Part shown: piece after piece, positions 35,588 through 44,835 of the stretch
Numbering within the stretch: the first letter of the stretch is position 1
Layout: every line of letters starts with the position of its first letter
Origin: Asticcacaulis sp. YBE204
GTDB lineage: Bacteria; Pseudomonadota; Alphaproteobacteria; Caulobacterales; Caulobacteraceae
DNA length: 64,000 bases
Assembly: GCF_000495855.1 (NCBI RefSeq)
Contig: NZ_AWGF01000005.1
Span: 1 to 64,000 of the forward strand
Reading direction: 5' to 3'
Program-made: the position numbers and the translations under genes
The notes under the pieces: generated by a model
What the model was told of the DNA's origin: nothing
Databases searched by the model: none
What the model saw: the letters and a program-made list of their open reading frames with translations, nothing else

Positions 35588-36838
35588 CTAGGCAGGTGCC
35601 GACTCAATATGGGTCGCTACGGTATCAATATCTTTATCGCCGCGTCCGGACAGATTGAGAACGATGATGCCACCACAACCCACCTCTTTGGCCAGATCAC
35701 CGACCTTTGCAATCGCATGGGAAGATTCAAGGGCCGGGATGATACCCTCTAGCCTGCAGGTCAGCCTGAAAGCGTCCAGTGCCTCTTTATCGGTACAGGT
35801 AAGATACTGCGCCCTGCCTGTATCGAACAGGTGCGAATGCTCCGGGCCGATGCCCGGGTAATCCAGCCCAGCGGAAATGGAATGTCCTTCAAGAATTTGC
35901 CCGTCTTCATTCTGAAGCAGGTAGGTCCGGTTGCCGTGAAGTACCCCGGGGCGTCCGCCGTTCAGCGATGCGGCATGTCCGTTATAGACGTCGAGACCAT
36001 GGCCTGAGGCTTCGACGCCGATCAGTCGAACCGTTTCGTCGTCGATGAACGGATGAAACATGCCGATGGCATTGGACCCACCTCCGACGCAGGCGATAAC
36101 TGCGTCTGGAAGGCAGCCTTCACATTCTAAGATCTGCTCGCGCGTTTCCTTACCGATCACGGCCTGAAAATCTCGCACCATTTCCGGATAGGGGTGCATC
36201 CCCGCGGACGTTCCGATCATGTAATAGGTATCGTGAACATTGGTCACCCAGTCGCGCAGCGCCTCGTTAAGGGCGTCTTTCAAGGTCCCGGCACCACCGG
36301 TCACCGGCAGGACTTCTGCCCCCATAAGCTTCATGCGAAAAACATTTTGCGCTTGGCGCTCAACGTCTTTCGCACCCATGTAAACGACGAGCGGCAGGTT
36401 GAATTTAGCGCAAACGGTTGCTGAGGCAACGCCGTGCTGACCGGCCCCGGTTTCAGCAATAATCCGCGTCCGGCCCATGCGCCTTGCCAGCAAAATCTGA
36501 CCGATACAATTATTGATCTTATGTGCGCCGGTATGGTTGAGTTCCTCACGCTTGAAATAGATTTTCGCCCCACCATAGTGCTTGGTTAGTCGCTCCGCAA
36601 AATAAAGGGGCGATGGGCGTCCGACAAATGAGGTGAGTAAGCTGTGATATTGCACCCAAAATTCTGATGACCGTTTGGCGTCTTCCCACGCCGTGGTCAG
36701 TTCCAGGACCAGCGGCATCAGCGTTTCGGGCACATATCGTCCGCCGAACTGACCGAACCGTCCCTCACTATCGGGTTGGTTATAGCTGTTTCTGAGCAGG
36801 TTCAAAGCGAAGGTTCCCTTACCAATTCTCGTGGGCAT
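35588..36838 (-). CDS. trpB: Tryptophan synthase beta chain
   Basis: A 416-residue PLP enzyme that joins indole and serine to make tryptophan. It has the PLP lysine (HTGAHKINN, Lys 107), the catalytic Glu in AETGAGQHG, the phosphate loop GGGSNAIG and the conserved [12 protein letters not shown] and SSHA motifs. All key residues are present, so it should be active. It is not next to trpA or trpF; neighbours are signalling genes. It could be a second copy or a stand-alone gene. Upstream on the other strand is a scrap of an SDR gene. Confidence 0.95.
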   Translation of the reverse strand: MPTRIGKGTFALNLLRNSYNQPDSEGRFGQFGGRYVPETLMPLVLELTTAWEDAKRSSEFWVQYHSLLTSFVGRPSPLYFAERLTKHYGGAKIYFKREELNHTGAHKINNCIGQILLARRMGRTRIIAETGAGQHGVASATVCAKFNLPLVVYMGAKDVERQAQNVFRMKLMGAEVLPVTGGAGTLKDALNEALRDWVTNVHDTYYMIGTSAGMHPYPEMVRDFQAVIGKETREQILECEGCLPDAVIACVGGGSNAIGMFHPFIDDETVRLIGVEASGHGLDVYNGHAASLNGGRPGVLHGNRTYLLQNEDGQILEGHSISAGLDYPGIGPEHSHLFDTGRAQYLTCTDKEALDAFRLTCRLEGIIPALESSHAIAKVGDLAKEVGCGGIIVLNLSGRGDKDIDTVATHIESAPA

Positions 36839-37221
36839 ATACCCCAGCGCTTGTACGCTGTCGGTGATCGAATGGATGATAATCTGGTACCTATCACCGG
36901 TCAGGTGCTGAGCGTCGATGGCGGCCTGTCGCGCATATGACCAAAGACCGAAGGATAAAGGGATGTCAGCGGACCTGCCTTAAAACGTTCGTATATCCGG
37001 TCGCGGTACGGCGGGTCTGCCTGGAGAACCTGAGAGCCTGCGACGGGCCGCTGGGAGGACTGCGGAATCCCGCCGGACATATGGAAGCCAGGTCCCTTAG
37101 TCGTCGCCTGAGGGGGCGAGATTGTTTCAGAAGGCTGGGTATCAAACGTGGCCCGTAGCCTCCCTTCGCAGTCTGGCATAATGCCGGAACAGCTTTAAGT
37201 TCACCGATGTCCCATGCCCCG
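36839..37221. other. Intergenic stretch with an SDR 3' scrap
   Basis: About 380 bases between trpB and the PAS hybrid kinase. The plus-strand frame at about 36893-36940 reads [15 protein letters not shown] and then stops, the typical C-terminus of a short-chain dehydrogenase. The rest of that gene is missing, since trpB lies where it should be. The 36901-37179 minus-strand frame is not convincing. Confidence 0.5.
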
Positions 37222-39570
37222 TCACGGGCGGGCTTCTGAGACCACGGAATCAGAAGGGGGCGTAAGGGGAGACGGGCGGGAGGCCTTCACCGCTTCAGCT
37301 ATCTTGGCCTTCAGAACATCCGGGTCGAAGGGCTTGGCAATATAGTCGTCCATACCGGCATCAAAGCATTGCGCCTTGTCGGTCAGCAGGGCGTGCGCCG
37401 TCATGGCGATGATTGGGCAGCGTTCGCGATTTTGTTGCAATTCGAACGCGCGGATGTGGCGTGTCGTTTCCCGCCCGTCCATGCCGGGCATCTGAATGTC
37501 CATCAGTATAAGATGATAACGGCAGCCCTCAGTGATTTTGGCCAGAGCAGTCTCGCCCGATTCCGCCACCTCGTAGTCATAACCAAATTCACTGAGGAAG
37601 TGCGTGGCGACCAATATATTGGCGGCATTGTCTTCTACGATCAAGACGCGTGCGCCTTGCGTCAGAAGGTCGGGGGCGTCGGTCACGCCGTCGTCTTCCA
37701 CCGGTCCACCCAGCCGCTCGAGGGGCAAGCGTACCGAGAAAGTCGATCCCACTCCAATTTCGCTTTGGGCGGTTATTTGCCCACCCATGGCATGGGTCAG
37801 GGATTTAGCAATAGCCAGACCGAGGCCTGTGCCACCATGGCGTCGGTTAAGGCGAGAATCACCCTGTTCAAATTTTCCAAAGATGGCGTCCAGTTTTTCA
37901 GGTGCGATGCCGACGCCGGTATCGCTGATGAAGAATCTTAATTCTTCAATCTGCGGATCAGTTGTCGGCTGGCAGTCGATCCCGACCGTGATCGTCCCGG
38001 TTTCCGTAAATTTGACGGCATTAGCGCACAGGTTCAGCAGAATCTGCCCGATGCGGCCCTTGTCACCGACAAACAGACGTTCGGTGATACAATTACACCG
38101 GTTTTGCTGTTGCAATTCCAGTCCCTTCGACGAGGCCTGTATCTCGAGCGTTTTCAGAACATCGGAAACAATACCTCTAGCATCGAAGGGCGTCCGTTCC
38201 AGATCGAGCGCGCCGGCTTCGATCTTGCTCAGATCCAGCAGGTCATTGATCAGATCCAGAAGTGAGCTGGCACTTTGCGTCAAAACACTGACGACCTTGA
38301 GATGCTTCTCTTCCGGCAATGGTCCCCGCCCGAGAATATGAGCGGCGCCGATGACGGCATTGATTGGCGTGCGGATTTCATGGCTCATATTAGCCAGGAA
38401 ATCACTCTTGGCGCGATTAGCCGATTCTGCGCGCTCCTTTAATGCGTGCAATTCGTTTTCTCGGTTCTGCTGATCGGTGATGTCACGGTGGATGCCGACC
38501 GCACGGTAGGCTTTTCCGGTCGTGTCCCGCAAGGCTACCCCTCGCGAGAGAATGGTTTTCCAAGCGCCCGACCTATGCTGCATTCGGAAAGTGGCACTAT
38601 AGGTCGCCGTAAGTCCGGCCAGGTGATCATCGAAGGATTTCGATACATTTGCCTGGTCGGCCGGATCAATCAGGGCCAGCCAGTCATCCGCATCACGCGG
38701 TGTATCTCCTTCCGAATAGCCCAGTATTTCCTTGTAACGATCCGACACCTTGAGTTCGCGCGTGTCCAGATCGAAATCCCACACACCTTCCGAGGTGGCC
38801 GTCATCGCCATATCATAGCGTTGAATCGCGCTTTCACGTTCCAGCTGGTAAGTCTTGTGCTGACTGATGTCGACAGCGCAGGCATAGCAAAGGGCGTCTT
38901 CCGTGTCGTAGCGGTACCGCCACGACAACCATCGATAACCCCCGTCCCGCGTCCGATACCGGTTTTCGAAGGCATTCACCTGTTCGCCCCGCAGCATATT
39001 CTCCAGAGAAGATACCGCTGCCGGAATATCATCCGGGTGCAGAAAATCGAGGACAGGCCGACCGCATATCTGATCCGACGTCCAGCCCAATACACGCTCA
39101 CAGGCGTTATTGACCTGCATGACTTCACCATGGACGTCCGTTATCATCAATATATCAGTCGCTATTTCCGAGAAATGGGCATGGCGGGCATCAGTCGTAG
39201 TTGACTCATGGACATCCATGCACGTGGTGACAAAACCGGTAAAGGCACCGCTGCCGTCGTAACGCGGCGTCCCTTGATGCAATATCCAGCGATAAGCACC
39301 CGATTGATGCCTCAGTCGGTAACGGACTTCAAAGGGAACCTGATGATCAAACCCATGATTGAAGACCCGTTCGAGTTCCAAACGATCGTTCGGATGGACA
39401 CCGTCTACCGCGTCGCGTTCACAAACCTCTGCCAGCGACAGACCTTTGAAACGTGTCCAGGCTGCGTTGGCCCATACCACCCTCCGATCACAATCTGTAA
39501 TCCGGATAAGTGCCGGCAAGGTATCGGCGATCTCTTCGAACGTGCCGACGGAACCTGATACGGTCTTCAA
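37222..39570 (-). CDS. Triple-PAS hybrid histidine kinase
   Basis: A 782-residue soluble sensor kinase. Three PAS/PAC domains (about 10-122, 132-238, 250-368) are followed by HisKA with NMSHEIRTP (His 397), HATPase with NLCANAVKFTE and GGTGLGLAIAK, and a C-terminal receiver with LILMDIQMPGMDG (Asp 691). No membrane segment is seen. The catalytic half is a close relative of the 27077-28687 kinase. It is divergent from the CheY-like gene at 39892, with 321 bp between them. The sensed signal is unknown; PAS pairs often bind small ligands, heme or flavin. Confidence 0.95.
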   Translation of the reverse strand: MKTVSGSVGTFEEIADTLPALIRITDCDRRVVWANAAWTRFKGLSLAEVCERDAVDGVHPNDRLELERVFNHGFDHQVPFEVRYRLRHQSGAYRWILHQGTPRYDGSGAFTGFVTTCMDVHESTTTDARHAHFSEIATDILMITDVHGEVMQVNNACERVLGWTSDQICGRPVLDFLHPDDIPAAVSSLENMLRGEQVNAFENRYRTRDGGYRWLSWRYRYDTEDALCYACAVDISQHKTYQLERESAIQRYDMAMTATSEGVWDFDLDTRELKVSDRYKEILGYSEGDTPRDADDWLALIDPADQANVSKSFDDHLAGLTATYSATFRMQHRSGAWKTILSRGVALRDTTGKAYRAVGIHRDITDQQNRENELHALKERAESANRAKSDFLANMSHEIRTPINAVIGAAHILGRGPLPEEKHLKVVSVLTQSASSLLDLINDLLDLSKIEAGALDLERTPFDARGIVSDVLKTLEIQASSKGLELQQQNRCNCITERLFVGDKGRIGQILLNLCANAVKFTETGTITVGIDCQPTTDPQIEELRFFISDTGVGIAPEKLDAIFGKFEQGDSRLNRRHGGTGLGLAIAKSLTHAMGGQITAQSEIGVGSTFSVRLPLERLGGPVEDDGVTDAPDLLTQGARVLIVEDNAANILVATHFLSEFGYDYEVAESGETALAKITEGCRYHLILMDIQMPGMDGRETTRHIRAFELQQNRERCPIIAMTAHALLTDKAQCFDAGMDDYIAKPFDPDVLKAKIAEAVKASRPSPLTPPSDSVVSEARP

Positions 39571-39891
39571 TGGATGTCTCCCCGCAACAAATGAGCAATG
39601 TGATCACGAAGGACCATGGGCATGCTACGAATAAAAATGTCGTTCGGTTTCCCACGCATGGCTCGGAAAGACTGCGATTATTCGCCGCACTTCGCGTAAC
39701 GGGGGTGATTCTCGGCGCGGTCGCGACTGACTAGAGTCTCATGAAGTCAAAACTCTCCATTTACCCCAATTCTGGGCGTAAAAACTTAACATCTTGGAAA
39801 CTGGTGTGCGTTTAAGGTGCGGCTGGGCCAAGCAAGGCCCGCCCACTTCCAACCGCATTGAGTATGGCCCTGGCGTAGGCGGAATGAGTAC
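39571..39891. other. Divergent promoter region between kinase and regulator genes
   Basis: About 320 bases between the starts of the triple-PAS kinase and the CheY-like regulator. It must carry both promoters. No palindrome or full CtrA site was found; TTAACATC at 39786-39793 is only a half-site-like motif. The plus-strand frame at 39510-39734 is a shadow. Confidence 0.5.
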
Positions 39892-40395
39892 ATGGCGTCG
39901 CTAAAGCGTATTTGCTTTCTGGTCGTTGACGACAACCATCACATGGTGTCGATCGTCAAAACCATATTGCGGGGGTTTGGCGCCGAACGCGTGTTTGAGG
40001 CGCGGGATGCGGTCGAAGCCTTCGATCTCCTCAGAAGTAACCCTATAGATATCGTCATCGTCGACTACATGATGCCCGTGCTCGATGGCATCGAATTTGT
40101 CCGTCTGGTCCGGACGTCCTCCGATAGCACCAGCCTGCACATCCCCATCATTATGCTGACGGCACACTCGGAACGGTCACGCGTGGTTTCTGCGCGTGAC
40201 GCCGGAATTACCGAGTTCTGCGCTAAACCCGTCACCGCCAATGAACTTTTTCGCAAAATCAGAGAGGTCGTCAATTCTCCCCGTGCCTTTATCAAGACCC
40301 AGAACTATTTCGGTCCCGACCGCCGCCGGAGATCTGAAGAATTCGTCGGCGAGGATCGCCGACTACAAAGCATCAAAACAGCAATAACACAGTAA
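39892..40395 (+). CDS. CheY-like response regulator with RRRR tail
   Basis: A 167-residue single-domain regulator. The receiver (5-125) has acidic VVDDN, Asp 58 in VIVDYMMPVLDG, the Thr in LTAHS and KPVT with the Lys. About 40 more residues follow, including YFGPDRRRR and a charged end. This tail is common in alphaproteobacterial stand-alone receivers. It starts 14 bp before the XRE gene, so the two form an operon. It may receive phosphate from the neighbouring hybrid kinases. Confidence 0.93.
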   Translation: MASLKRICFLVVDDNHHMVSIVKTILRGFGAERVFEARDAVEAFDLLRSNPIDIVIVDYMMPVLDGIEFVRLVRTSSDSTSLHIPIIMLTAHSERSRVVSARDAGITEFCAKPVTANELFRKIREVVNSPRAFIKTQNYFGPDRRRRSEEFVGEDRRLQSIKTAITQ

Positions 40396-40409
40396 ATGGA
40401 GAGTCAGGT

Positions 40410-40874
40410 ATGGGATATCAGGAAGCTGAAATATCAAGGCATCACACCGTTCATCCCGTGGACTTGCAGGTCGGTAACGCAATTAAATTCTGCCGAAAAC
40501 AACAGGGTATTACGCAGTTGGAGCTCGCTCAGGCCCTGGGTAAGTCTTTCCAGCAGGTACAGAAGTACGAGGTCGGTGCAAACCGCGTCAGCGCATCGGT
40601 TCTTTTTGAAATCGCCGGGTTTCTCAGGACGCCGATCGCGCGGTTTTTCGAGGGTTCAGACAAGCGTATAGAGGCGGTATGGCCGGACGTTTCCCAAGCG
40701 GACGTTAAGGCGTGCCGGCTGCTCCTGACCTCTGATGGCGCGACGATAGCCCGTTATTTCACCACCATTAACGACGTCCGCATCAGGCGGAAACTTGCCG
40801 ATCTGATCCAGGCCCTGGCGGAGGACGACATGGCCGAACGCCCCTTGCCGGCCCTCACCAAGCACACGGTTTAG
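40410..40874 (+). CDS. XRE-family transcriptional regulator, paralogue
   Basis: A 154-residue XRE protein with the HTH VDLQVGNAIKFCRKQQGITQLELAQALGKSFQQVQKYEVGANRVSASVLFEI. The spacing and many residues match the protein at 31358, including FQQ-QKYE-G-NR-SAS and FFEG. The C-terminal LLTSDGATIARYFTTINDVRIRRKLADLIQALAED is also homologous. It follows the CheY-like gene by 14 bp and its end overlaps the converging GGDEF-EAL gene by 4 bp. The targets are unknown. Confidence 0.9.
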   Translation: MGYQEAEISRHHTVHPVDLQVGNAIKFCRKQQGITQLELAQALGKSFQQVQKYEVGANRVSASVLFEIAGFLRTPIARFFEGSDKRIEAVWPDVSQADVKACRLLLTSDGATIARYFTTINDVRIRRKLADLIQALAEDDMAERPLPALTKHTV

Positions 40875-42718
40875 ACAGCGGTTCGCAGGTCCGGCTGGCG
40901 CAGAAGGGGTGCCGGACGACCGAACAGATAGCCCTGCAGGGTATCACAATGTTCGGCCTCCAGGATGTGGAACTGGGCGTCGGTTTCCACGCCTTCGGCG
41001 GTGGAGGTAATACCAAGGCTGCTGCACATGCCAGCCACGGCGCGTATAATAGCCAGACTGTCGGCGGTCCGGCCCAGATCGCGGACGAAGGACTGATCTA
41101 TCTTGATCTTGTCGAAAGGAAACGCCCGGACGTAGCTAAATGACGAATAGCCGGTGCCGAAATCGTCCAGTGAAATACGAACGCCCAGGGATTTAAGACC
41201 TTTGAGAATACTCAGGGCCTCAAGCTGATCACCGATCATGACGCCTTCAGTAATTTCAAGCTCAAGACGGTGCGGCGCCAATCCTGTGTCAGCCAAGATA
41301 GTGCGAACCATCGGCACAATCTTCTTGGATTTGAATTGCGCCGGCGACAGATTGACCGCCATAGTCTGGTAATCGGGCAGGGTCAGCGCATCCTGGCAGG
41401 CCTGACGCAGAACCCAGGCCCCGACCTCGTCGATCAGCCCGGTTTCCTCCGCCAGAGGTATGAACGCCGCCGGTGAGACCAGGCCGCGTGTTGGCGACTG
41501 CCAGCGTACCAGCGCTTCGTAGCCACAAATGGTTTGCGTCTTGACGCAGTAGATCGGTTGATAAAGGACGAAGAATTCGGACGCCTTCAGCGCCAGACGC
41601 AGATCGATCTCCATCTGACGCCGCGCCGACAGCTGTTCGTGCAGTTCCGGCATGTAAACCTCGAACGTTCCACGGCCATTCGCTTTGGCGCGGTAGAGTG
41701 CCAGATCAGCGTTGCGCAGCACCTCCTCTATCTCCCGGGCCCCCTTATCGATGAACTCTATGCCGATGCTGGCGCCGATCAGAACCTGGTGCCCGTTAAT
41801 ATCATACGGCATGCTGAGATGGCTTATGATGCGTCGGGCGATGCGATGCGCCTCCGCCGGCGATTTCAGGTGCCTCACGACAACCGCAAATTCATCGCCT
41901 CCAAGGCGCGCTACGGTATCCTGCGCTTTCAGCATCTTTTTTAGCCGACGGGTCGCCTCGATCAGCAGCGCATCGCCAACGCCGTGTCCCAAGGTATCAT
42001 TCACCGCCTTGAAACGATCAAGATCCAGGCATAGCAGGGCGCCCAGCTCACCTGTCCGACCTGCAGCGATTGCCTCTCCAAGGCGCTGGTGGCACAGGGC
42101 GCGATTGGGCAGATCGGTCAGGGCATCAAAATTTGCCATGTGCTGGATGCGCGCGCGGGCGGCATGGGCGTCCGTCACATTGACAATGGTATCGAGAAAG
42201 CCCCCGCCTTCGACTTCACTGCGCGAAATGCGCAAGACTCGCCCGTCAGGCCAGGTCTGCTCGATTTCGCTGTAGCCGTGGACCGGCAAGGTCACGTGTT
42301 CCATCACCAGCAGACGCCACGGCAGGTCCGCCCGTTCTGACAAGCCGTGTTTGGACAGAGCTTCCGTTAGGGTGAGGCCCTTGACGCTTTTGTCCTCGGC
42401 AAGACCATATTTTTTGCAAAAGCGTCTGTTGCATTCCAGAATGCGCCCCTGATCGTCATAGAGGCAGACGCCATGAGGCATATTGTCCAGGGTGACCTGG
42501 AACCGGTGGCCCTGCCGCTGCAGCTCCCGCAGCGAGCGGCGCAACGTCGCGTTGGCACTTTCCAGCTCCTCCGACATGAGCAGGCTCGCGCGATCCAGTC
42601 GATGGTTGTCCCGCTCGTAGTCACTATAGGCGCCATCGACCTGATCGATGAGTCGGGAGGTGTCAAGCGCCCCGTCACGCGAGGCGCGAGTGATTTGTCG
42701 CTGCAGGAGACGATGCAT
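40871..42718 (-). CDS. PAS-GGDEF-EAL c-di-GMP enzyme
   Basis: A 615-residue protein with a PAS domain (about 71-185), a diguanylate cyclase domain with intact RLGGDEF (273-277) and a phosphodiesterase domain with intact YEALVRW (401-403), DDFGTGYSS (517-525) and EGVE. Both activities are possible; such proteins often use one domain to regulate the other. A helical N-terminus (1-70) precedes the PAS domain. It follows the FIST gene with almost no gap, so FIST may feed it a signal. It is the main intact c-di-GMP enzyme of the window, while the 30462 EAL protein is degenerate. Confidence 0.95.
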   Translation of the reverse strand: MHRLLQRQITRASRDGALDTSRLIDQVDGAYSDYERDNHRLDRASLLMSEELESANATLRRSLRELQRQGHRFQVTLDNMPHGVCLYDDQGRILECNRRFCKKYGLAEDKSVKGLTLTEALSKHGLSERADLPWRLLVMEHVTLPVHGYSEIEQTWPDGRVLRISRSEVEGGGFLDTIVNVTDAHAARARIQHMANFDALTDLPNRALCHQRLGEAIAAGRTGELGALLCLDLDRFKAVNDTLGHGVGDALLIEATRRLKKMLKAQDTVARLGGDEFAVVVRHLKSPAEAHRIARRIISHLSMPYDINGHQVLIGASIGIEFIDKGAREIEEVLRNADLALYRAKANGRGTFEVYMPELHEQLSARRQMEIDLRLALKASEFFVLYQPIYCVKTQTICGYEALVRWQSPTRGLVSPAAFIPLAEETGLIDEVGAWVLRQACQDALTLPDYQTMAVNLSPAQFKSKKIVPMVRTILADTGLAPHRLELEITEGVMIGDQLEALSILKGLKSLGVRISLDDFGTGYSSFSYVRAFPFDKIKIDQSFVRDLGRTADSLAIIRAVAGMCSSLGITSTAEGVETDAQFHILEAEHCDTLQGYLFGRPAPLLRQPDLRTAV

Positions 42719-42719
42719 T

Positions 42720-43880
42720 TTACGCTACTTCCGAAAAAAGAGTCAGGCAAACCGTCTGGTTGTGCAAGCCGCTCACGCCAGTGCCGGCATGAGGGCCAAT
42801 TTCACCGTAGGAATAGAAACCGGTGAGAGGGGTTTCGCCGAGAATGGCAGCCACAGCCTCGACTTCATCGACCGTACGCTGGCCCATTAGCAATCTCCGA
42901 CCCACGCATGACACCATCAGGCATAGTCCTGCGTCCGCGTCAGGGGCCTGTCGACGCAAGTCCTTAAGGGCCGCCTGAGCGGCAGTCTCAGCGCCCTCGA
43001 CCAGACTGTCAAATTGTCCGCGCATCAGCCGCGCCTGCCAGCCTTCCGGTATATCGCCCGCAAAGGTCAGGCTGCGCTTGTCTCTATTGACCGACAGAAC
43101 GGTACGGACCATTTCACGATCGGGAAACACCGGATCGTGGATTTTAAGCGGGTAGATCAATGCGGAGGCCGGTAATCCCGTAGCTTCGTCCCCCAGATAC
43201 CGCTCGTAAAGGTCAAGCGCCGGATTGCCGTCCAGTTCAAACAGAGTGCTGCCTTCGGATCGGGTGACAAGACGCTCAGGTCCGAATTCGCGCCAGCCCC
43301 CGCCGGTTGACGTTCCGATACGGAGGGCTTCGCCGTAAAATCCCACCGCCGTGACCATATCTTCGTCCGGCGACCCATCGTTGAGGACGAGCGTCCTGCC
43401 AAACCGTGCGCCGTCGCCTGCCATGCCGCCGGAGAGGGTAACCGCCGCCCCGATGACCGACGTAATCCCCTCTGCGAGCTGGCTGCCGTTCAGGTTCAGT
43501 CCTTTGCTAAGGAGCAGAACGTACCGCAAATCGGGCGCTGCGAGGGCCTCCCCCAGACGCAGACCCGCAGCATAACTCTGATCGGCGGTCACGACCTTTT
43601 CGGCCGCCTGACGCAGCGTGACACGTTCAAATCCGATGGCGAGGGCCTGAAGCCCCGCTTCATCAAGCCCCGGACCGGCAATCGCCGAGCCGGTACTGGC
43701 GCCGATCAGAATGGCCTTCGGCGCCGCCGCGCGCAGAGCGCTTAGGCGTGAGGGCCACAGCTCCGTCGGGTCAAAAAACGCATCGGTCTGGCCGAAGATG
43801 AAGACCAGGCGGGCCGCTTTTAGTTTGGAACGCGAATCATCAGTGCCAAGGCCTGACCAGTTTATTGTTTGGGTCCACAC
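42720..43880 (-). CDS. FIST-domain sensor protein
   Basis: A 386-residue protein with FIST N (about 20-220) and FIST C (225-370) domains. FIST proteins bind small ligands such as amino acids and often pair with GGDEF or EAL proteins or chemoreceptors. The sequence shows the repeated Gly-rich strands (LIGASTGSAIAGPG, LSGGMAGDGARFG, STGGGWREFGPERLVT) and the FIST C motif (FYSYGEIGP). It is soluble. It lies immediately upstream of the GGDEF-EAL gene, 1 bp apart, so the two are co-translated; this suggests it turns that enzyme on or off. Confidence 0.9.
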   Translation of the reverse strand: MWTQTINWSGLGTDDSRSKLKAARLVFIFGQTDAFFDPTELWPSRLSALRAAAPKAILIGASTGSAIAGPGLDEAGLQALAIGFERVTLRQAAEKVVTADQSYAAGLRLGEALAAPDLRYVLLLSKGLNLNGSQLAEGITSVIGAAVTLSGGMAGDGARFGRTLVLNDGSPDEDMVTAVGFYGEALRIGTSTGGGWREFGPERLVTRSEGSTLFELDGNPALDLYERYLGDEATGLPASALIYPLKIHDPVFPDREMVRTVLSVNRDKRSLTFAGDIPEGWQARLMRGQFDSLVEGAETAAQAALKDLRRQAPDADAGLCLMVSCVGRRLLMGQRTVDEVEAVAAILGETPLTGFYSYGEIGPHAGTGVSGLHNQTVCLTLFSEVA

Positions 43881-44091
43881 GACCGTTACTCCCTGTACTA
43901 TCGCCTAAATTGGGATAAATAGGTTACTATCGTGTTACGCCATTCTGTTAATACAGATATTCATAACGCCGTTTTGGCATTGCAAATCAATAACATAATA
44001 GTTGACGTTAAAGAGTGTGTCCCAGAAATGACTTGCCGCTGCCCCCTTCGGATTGTTATTGAGTGGCGTTATCAGTCAATTTCGGTTTGTC

Positions 44092-44835
44092 ATGCCTTCC
44101 TACGTCCGCTCCCGGCTCCTCAGTGCGCGTGAATTCGCCATAAGTGAGCTCGCCAATCTGAAAGAGTCAGATCCCGTCTTCAACAGCTCAATTGTCGAGC
44201 ACCTGAGGGCGGTCGTTCCGTTCGAACATTACGGTTTCAGCGGCGTAGATCTCGACGGATGCCAGACCGGCAGCGGCATATTGCTATCGACGGACATGCC
44301 GGTAGATATGCTCGCGACCTTCGTGCGGGAACGATACACGAGCATAGATCCCCTGATTCAAAACCTGACTGCCGAACAGCCGGATCTGTCCTGGTTTGAC
44401 CTGCCAAAGGCGGTGACCCAGGCGCCAGAGGTGAAACCCATGCAGCGCCTGTTCGATGATTATCATATTGCGCCCCGGACGATCTTTTCGTTCTGGAATG
44501 ATCGCGACGGTCTATATGGCACAGCCGGATTTACGCGCCGTACGCCGTTTACCTCCGACGAACGAGCGGTCCTGAGGTGGGCCAGCCACAGGCTCCATGC
44601 CGATATGTCCCAGCCGGTATTGCGCGCCTTCAACGCGCAAGTCGGACTGACGGACAGCGAACAAAAGTGCCTGGAGCTGGCTTCCCGCGGACTGACCAGC
44701 GAGGAAACCGGTTTGAAAGCAGGATTATCGACGGAAACCGTTAACACCTATTTTAAATCGGCAACGCGCAAGCTCGGCGCGCGCAATCGCAGTCAGGCCA
44801 TCGCCGACGCCATCCGACTTCACATCATTGATTAA
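44092..44835 (+). CDS. LuxR-family regulator (solo)
   Basis: A 247-residue regulator started at the ATG at 44092 (a TTG at 44053 is also open). The N-terminal ligand domain keeps residues known to hold acyl-homoserine lactones in TraR: a Tyr in FVRERY, SIDPLI with Asp-Pro and LSWFD with Trp. The C-terminal LuxR HTH ([32 protein letters not shown]) is intact. No luxI synthase is in the window, so it is a solo. It converges with the first chemoreceptor gene, overlapping by 4 bp at the stop codons. Confidence 0.9.
   Translation: MPSYVRSRLLSAREFAISELANLKESDPVFNSSIVEHLRAVVPFEHYGFSGVDLDGCQTGSGILLSTDMPVDMLATFVRERYTSIDPLIQNLTAEQPDLSWFDLPKAVTQAPEVKPMQRLFDDYHIAPRTIFSFWNDRDGLYGTAGFTRRTPFTSDERAVLRWASHRLHADMSQPVLRAFNAQVGLTDSEQKCLELASRGLTSEETGLKAGLSTETVNTYFKSATRKLGARNRSQAIADAIRLHIID

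Noticed and set aside
35458-35658. Plus-strand frame with a membrane-like N-terminus
   Set aside because: It starts with TTG, has no ribosome site and overlaps the trpB 3' end; the hydrophobic stretch may be chance.
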